The notes under the pieces are model-generated. The model saw nothing but the letters and a program-made list of their open reading frames with translations. It was not told the DNA's origin and did not search any database. From Alphaproteobacteria bacterium (GTDB lineage: Bacteria; Pseudomonadota; Alphaproteobacteria; ATCC43930; CGMCC-115725), in assembly GCA_019237175.1 (NCBI GenBank), contig JAFAHP010000435.1:1-7762 (forward strand): 7,762 bases of DNA. The letters are read 5' to 3'. The position numbers and the translations under genes are program-made. Of this stretch, positions 5,786 through 7,762 are shown piece after piece. Positions within the stretch are counted from its first letter, which is position 1. The number at the start of each line of letters is the position of its first letter.

Positions 5786-7479
5786 TCGACGCCGCCTGCC
5801 GGACGGCCTTTGATCAGCGCTTCGGGATGGCGCGACAGCAAGTCGGAGAGAGCGCGCAGCGAGTTGAGTGCGTCGGTGGTCTGCACCAACAAGCGATCGA
5901 GGTCACGGTAAAACTTGGTGTTGTCGCCGTAGCCGGCATCGACCGAGACCAGCAGTTTGTTGGTATTGTTAAGGGTGGTCTGCAGTTGTTTCGACATATC
6001 GGGTAATTGCTTGAAGGCCGGCGCCGTGCCGGTATTGAGATTGCGGGTGAAGGTCTCGGCCATCGACAATGTCGCCGAGAGTTTGGTCAAAGAGTCGCGC
6101 AGCTGCGGCCCACTCACTAACGCATCGGTCGATTGCAATAACTGGTTCAGGCTTTGCCCGAGCTTGTCGAACTGAATGGTGTTGACCTTGTTGAGCAGTT
6201 CGGAGGCGGAGGCTGCGAGACCTGCAAAGCCGCCGCCCTCGGTCGTCGGCAAGATGAAATGCCCGTCATGCATCTCGACCGCGGCCGGCGGTGCGTTTGG
6301 AACAAAATCGAGCGCCACTTGCTGCTGGCCGGTGATCAAATTGGCACTCTGGAGGGTTGCGCGCAGTCCTTTTTTAACGACGGCCTCCACCGCCTCCTGA
6401 TCGGTCTTGAACCGCCTCTGCCCAACGCCGATGATGCGTTCGGGTTCGACTACATAGCGGACCGGGGCGACAATCGTGTCATTGGCAGTGTCATACTTAA
6501 GCTCCACCCCGAGCACTTGGCCGACGGTCAAGCCGTGCATCGTCACCGGCGAGCCTGGGCCGAGCCCGCTGACCGAGCCGGGGAAATACGACACCACCTC
6601 GATCTTGCGGGTGTAGGAGGCGGCGTCGGCGGCATCGCGGTCGGCAAACAGCTCGAATATGTGGTTTTCGGCAGCTACCGCCGGCACCTTACCTTCGAGA
6701 TCGGGGTTCTGGAAGGCGATGCCCCCGAGCAACAGCGCCTTCAACGATTCAAGCTGGATTTCCACTCCAGCACCCGCGAGTTTGATCGACAAGCCGGAAG
6801 CGTTCCAAAACCGCGTTTGGTCGTTGACATAGCCGTCGTAAGGATGGCGGACAAAGGCGTGAATCGTCACGTATTCGGCCATGTCGGCGAGTTCCCAGCC
6901 AAGCACTTCACCGACGCTTTGATCACGAAAAAAGATTGGCGAGCCGAGCGAGATCGAACCGAGCCGCCTGGCCTTGAGCAAAAATTCCCGGCCCGGTACG
7001 TGCTCGGTCAAGATCGGCGGGTCCTCGCGTCCCTCGAAGGCGCGCTGGGCCTTGCCCCCAGTCGCACCCGGCATCATTCCGACATAGCTTCCCGACAGCA
7101 GGGTTTCGAGCCCGGAGATATTGCCGGCGAACAACCGCGGCTTTACCACCCAGAATGCCGTCGTGTTGGTCAGCAGCGGTTCGGCCTGGGCGGTAGTGGC
7201 GATCGTGACGTCCACGTGGTTGTGATCGCGGGTAAGGGCGAGGCTCTTGACCGTGCCGAAAACGATGTCCCTGTATTTGAGCTGCGACTGACCCGCCTGC
7301 AGCCCCTCGCCGCTGTCGAACGTCACGGTGATCGTCGGCCCTTCCTTGGACAAAGTGTCGTAAGCGAGCCAGGCGCCGATCGCCAACGCCACCAGCGGGA
7401 TCACCCAGATTATCGAAATCCGCCGCGAGCGCCGCGCTGTCGCCCGTGCCAGAACTGGCGGCTCCGCTAAGTTTGTCAT
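5782..7479 (-). CDS. pqiB: PqiB-like protein with three MCE (MlaD) domains
   Basis: The 565-residue protein is close to the usual PqiB length. A short cytoplasmic N-terminus (ARATARRSRR) precedes one transmembrane helix at about 21-41. Three MCE domains follow, at roughly 46-140, 160-265 and 290-395; the first contains GEGLQAGQSQLKYRDIVFG and the third GPGSPVTMHGLTVGQVLGVE. A long helical region at about 420-550 ends in LSRHPEALIKGRP, typical of the family. PqiB forms a hexameric tube with a coiled-coil needle reaching toward the outer membrane, used to move lipids or hydrophobic molecules. ATG at 7479 was chosen over the in-frame start at 7518 because GGGGAG lies 6 bases before it and the extension has no family character. 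It is first in the operon with pqiC and pqiA, the reverse of the E. coli order, in which pqiA is first. Confidence 0.93.
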   Translation of the reverse strand: MTNLAEPPVLARATARRSRRISIIWVIPLVALAIGAWLAYDTLSKEGPTITVTFDSGEGLQAGQSQLKYRDIVFGTVKSLALTRDHNHVDVTIATTAQAEPLLTNTTAFWVVKPRLFAGNISGLETLLSGSYVGMMPGATGGKAQRAFEGREDPPILTEHVPGREFLLKARRLGSISLGSPIFFRDQSVGEVLGWELADMAEYVTIHAFVRHPYDGYVNDQTRFWNASGLSIKLAGAGVEIQLESLKALLLGGIAFQNPDLEGKVPAVAAENHIFELFADRDAADAASYTRKIEVVSYFPGSVSGLGPGSPVTMHGLTVGQVLGVELKYDTANDTIVAPVRYVVEPERIIGVGQRRFKTDQEAVEAVVKKGLRATLQSANLITGQQQVALDFVPNAPPAAVEMHDGHFILPTTEGGGFAGLAASASELLNKVNTIQFDKLGQSLNQLLQSTDALVSGPQLRDSLTKLSATLSMAETFTRNLNTGTAPAFKQLPDMSKQLQTTLNNTNKLLVSVDAGYGDNTKFYRDLDRLLVQTTDALNSLRALSDLLSRHPEALIKGRPAGGVE

Positions 7480-7532
7480 GACGATCTCCCCTGACCCGGC
7501 GCGGATCCTCGCCGCCAATACCCGGAAAGGAC

Positions 7533-7561
7533 AGTTTCCCGCTCCCCGGCACTTTGGTCAA
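7533..7561 (-). promoter_or_regulatory. possible promoter of the pqiBCA operon
   Basis: On the minus strand a good -35 box, TTGACC (7556-7561), is followed after 17 bases by GAAACT (7533-7538), which matches half of the -10 consensus. Transcription would begin some 45 bases upstream of the pqiB ATG. The rest of 7480-7697 shows no coding sequence that I can support. Confidence 0.33.
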
Positions 7562-7680
7562 TCTGAGCGATGGGTAGACTATCGGGCGCCGCTCCACTAT
7601 GCATTTTTGGCAAAGCGCCTCGCCGGCCGCGCCAACTCTTCCGAGACCGGACCTCGAAGTCTGCGGGGGCAGAGCGGCAA

Positions 7681-7695
7681 GCTGTTGAATACAGC
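7681..7695 (-). terminator. small hairpin after the right-edge reading frame
   Basis: Arms GCTGT (7681-7685) and ACAGC (7691-7695) surround a 5-base loop two bases beyond the TAG at 7700-7698 on the minus strand. It could end the transcript of the partial gene at the edge. The stem is only 5 bp with no T run after it. Confidence 0.2.
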
Positions 7696-7697
7696 AC

Positions 7698-7762
7698 CTA
7701 AGAGCCGAGTGTCGGCAGCAGACGATGGGTCAGCGTGCGCGGCAGAATGCCGAGCCGACGCG
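7698..7762 (-). CDS. possible C-terminal end of an unidentified gene
   Basis: On the minus strand one frame is open from the right edge to a TAG at 7700-7698 and reads RRLGILPRTLTHRLLPTLGS, a composition plausible for the tail of a globular or membrane-peripheral enzyme. It is far too short to identify. Its spacing, about 220 bases before pqiB on the same strand, is compatible with a preceding gene. An alternative is that this is plain intergenic sequence. Confidence 0.3.
   Translation of the reverse strand, partial: RRLGILPRTLTHRLLPTLGS

Noticed and set aside
6154..7470. Open frame of 438 codons on the plus strand opposite pqiB
   Set aside because: It lies wholly antisense to a clear three-MCE-domain gene. 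Its translation has no recognisable domain, and long antisense frames are expected in GC-rich DNA.
7476..7697. Minus-strand open frame of 73 codons upstream of pqiB
   Set aside because: It has no convincing ribosome binding site and no recognisable motif, and it runs across the likely pqiB promoter and ribosome binding region. It is more likely non-coding leader sequence.
1..7762. CRISPR arrays, insertion sequences, tRNA or rRNA genes, riboswitches, prophage genes
   Set aside because: I saw no regularly spaced repeats, transposase or integrase sequences, cloverleaf or rRNA-like sequence, and no recognisable riboswitch core. The only mobile-looking items are the toxin-antitoxin pair and the palindromic repeats.

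Overview
The window is GC-rich, densely coded DNA typical of a Gram-negative bacterium. The likely source is an alphaproteobacterium of the Rhizobiales type, inferred from base composition, tightly overlapping operons, palindromic intergenic repeats and a Pqi/MCE outer-membrane transport operon. No 16S rRNA, tRNA or other marker is present, so this placement is an inference. Almost everything lies on the minus strand. The one exception is the C-terminal end of a major facilitator superfamily transporter at the left edge on the plus strand.

Read in transcription order on the minus strand (right to left), the layout is as follows. (1) At 7698-7762 there may be the last residues of a gene that continues outside the window. 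(2) A three-gene operon pqiB-pqiC-pqiA (7479 to 3789) is joined by 4-base start/stop overlaps. It encodes an inner-membrane-anchored protein with three MCE domains, an outer-membrane lipoprotein and a polytopic PqiA protein. Together they should form a bridge across the periplasm for lipid or other hydrophobic molecules. The pqiA end runs into a cluster of short hairpins that supplies its last ~40 codons. (3) An FMN-dependent alpha-hydroxy-acid dehydrogenase occupies 3616-2423. (4) A type II toxin-antitoxin pair follows: a Phd/YefM-like antitoxin (2337-2086) and a PIN-domain VapC toxin (2089-1667), preceded by a perfect 21-bp palindrome that is the likely autoregulatory operator. (5) A second, closely related alpha-hydroxy-acid dehydrogenase lies at 1513-314, convergent with the MFS transporter end.

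The two dehydrogenases are tandem paralogues (about two-thirds identical by hand count over the first 180 residues) with the toxin-antitoxin cassette between them. They resemble membrane-associated, mandelate-dehydrogenase-like members of the lactate/glycolate oxidase family and keep all catalytic residues except a Tyr to Phe change at one substrate-binding position. They probably oxidise a 2-hydroxy acid to a 2-keto acid. The nearby transporter could import such a substrate, but that link is speculative.

I do not see a clear, wholly new biological system here. The points most worth checking are the toxin-antitoxin cassette inside a tandem duplication with its compact palindromic operator and possibly leaderless antitoxin mRNA, and the repeat-derived tail of PqiA.
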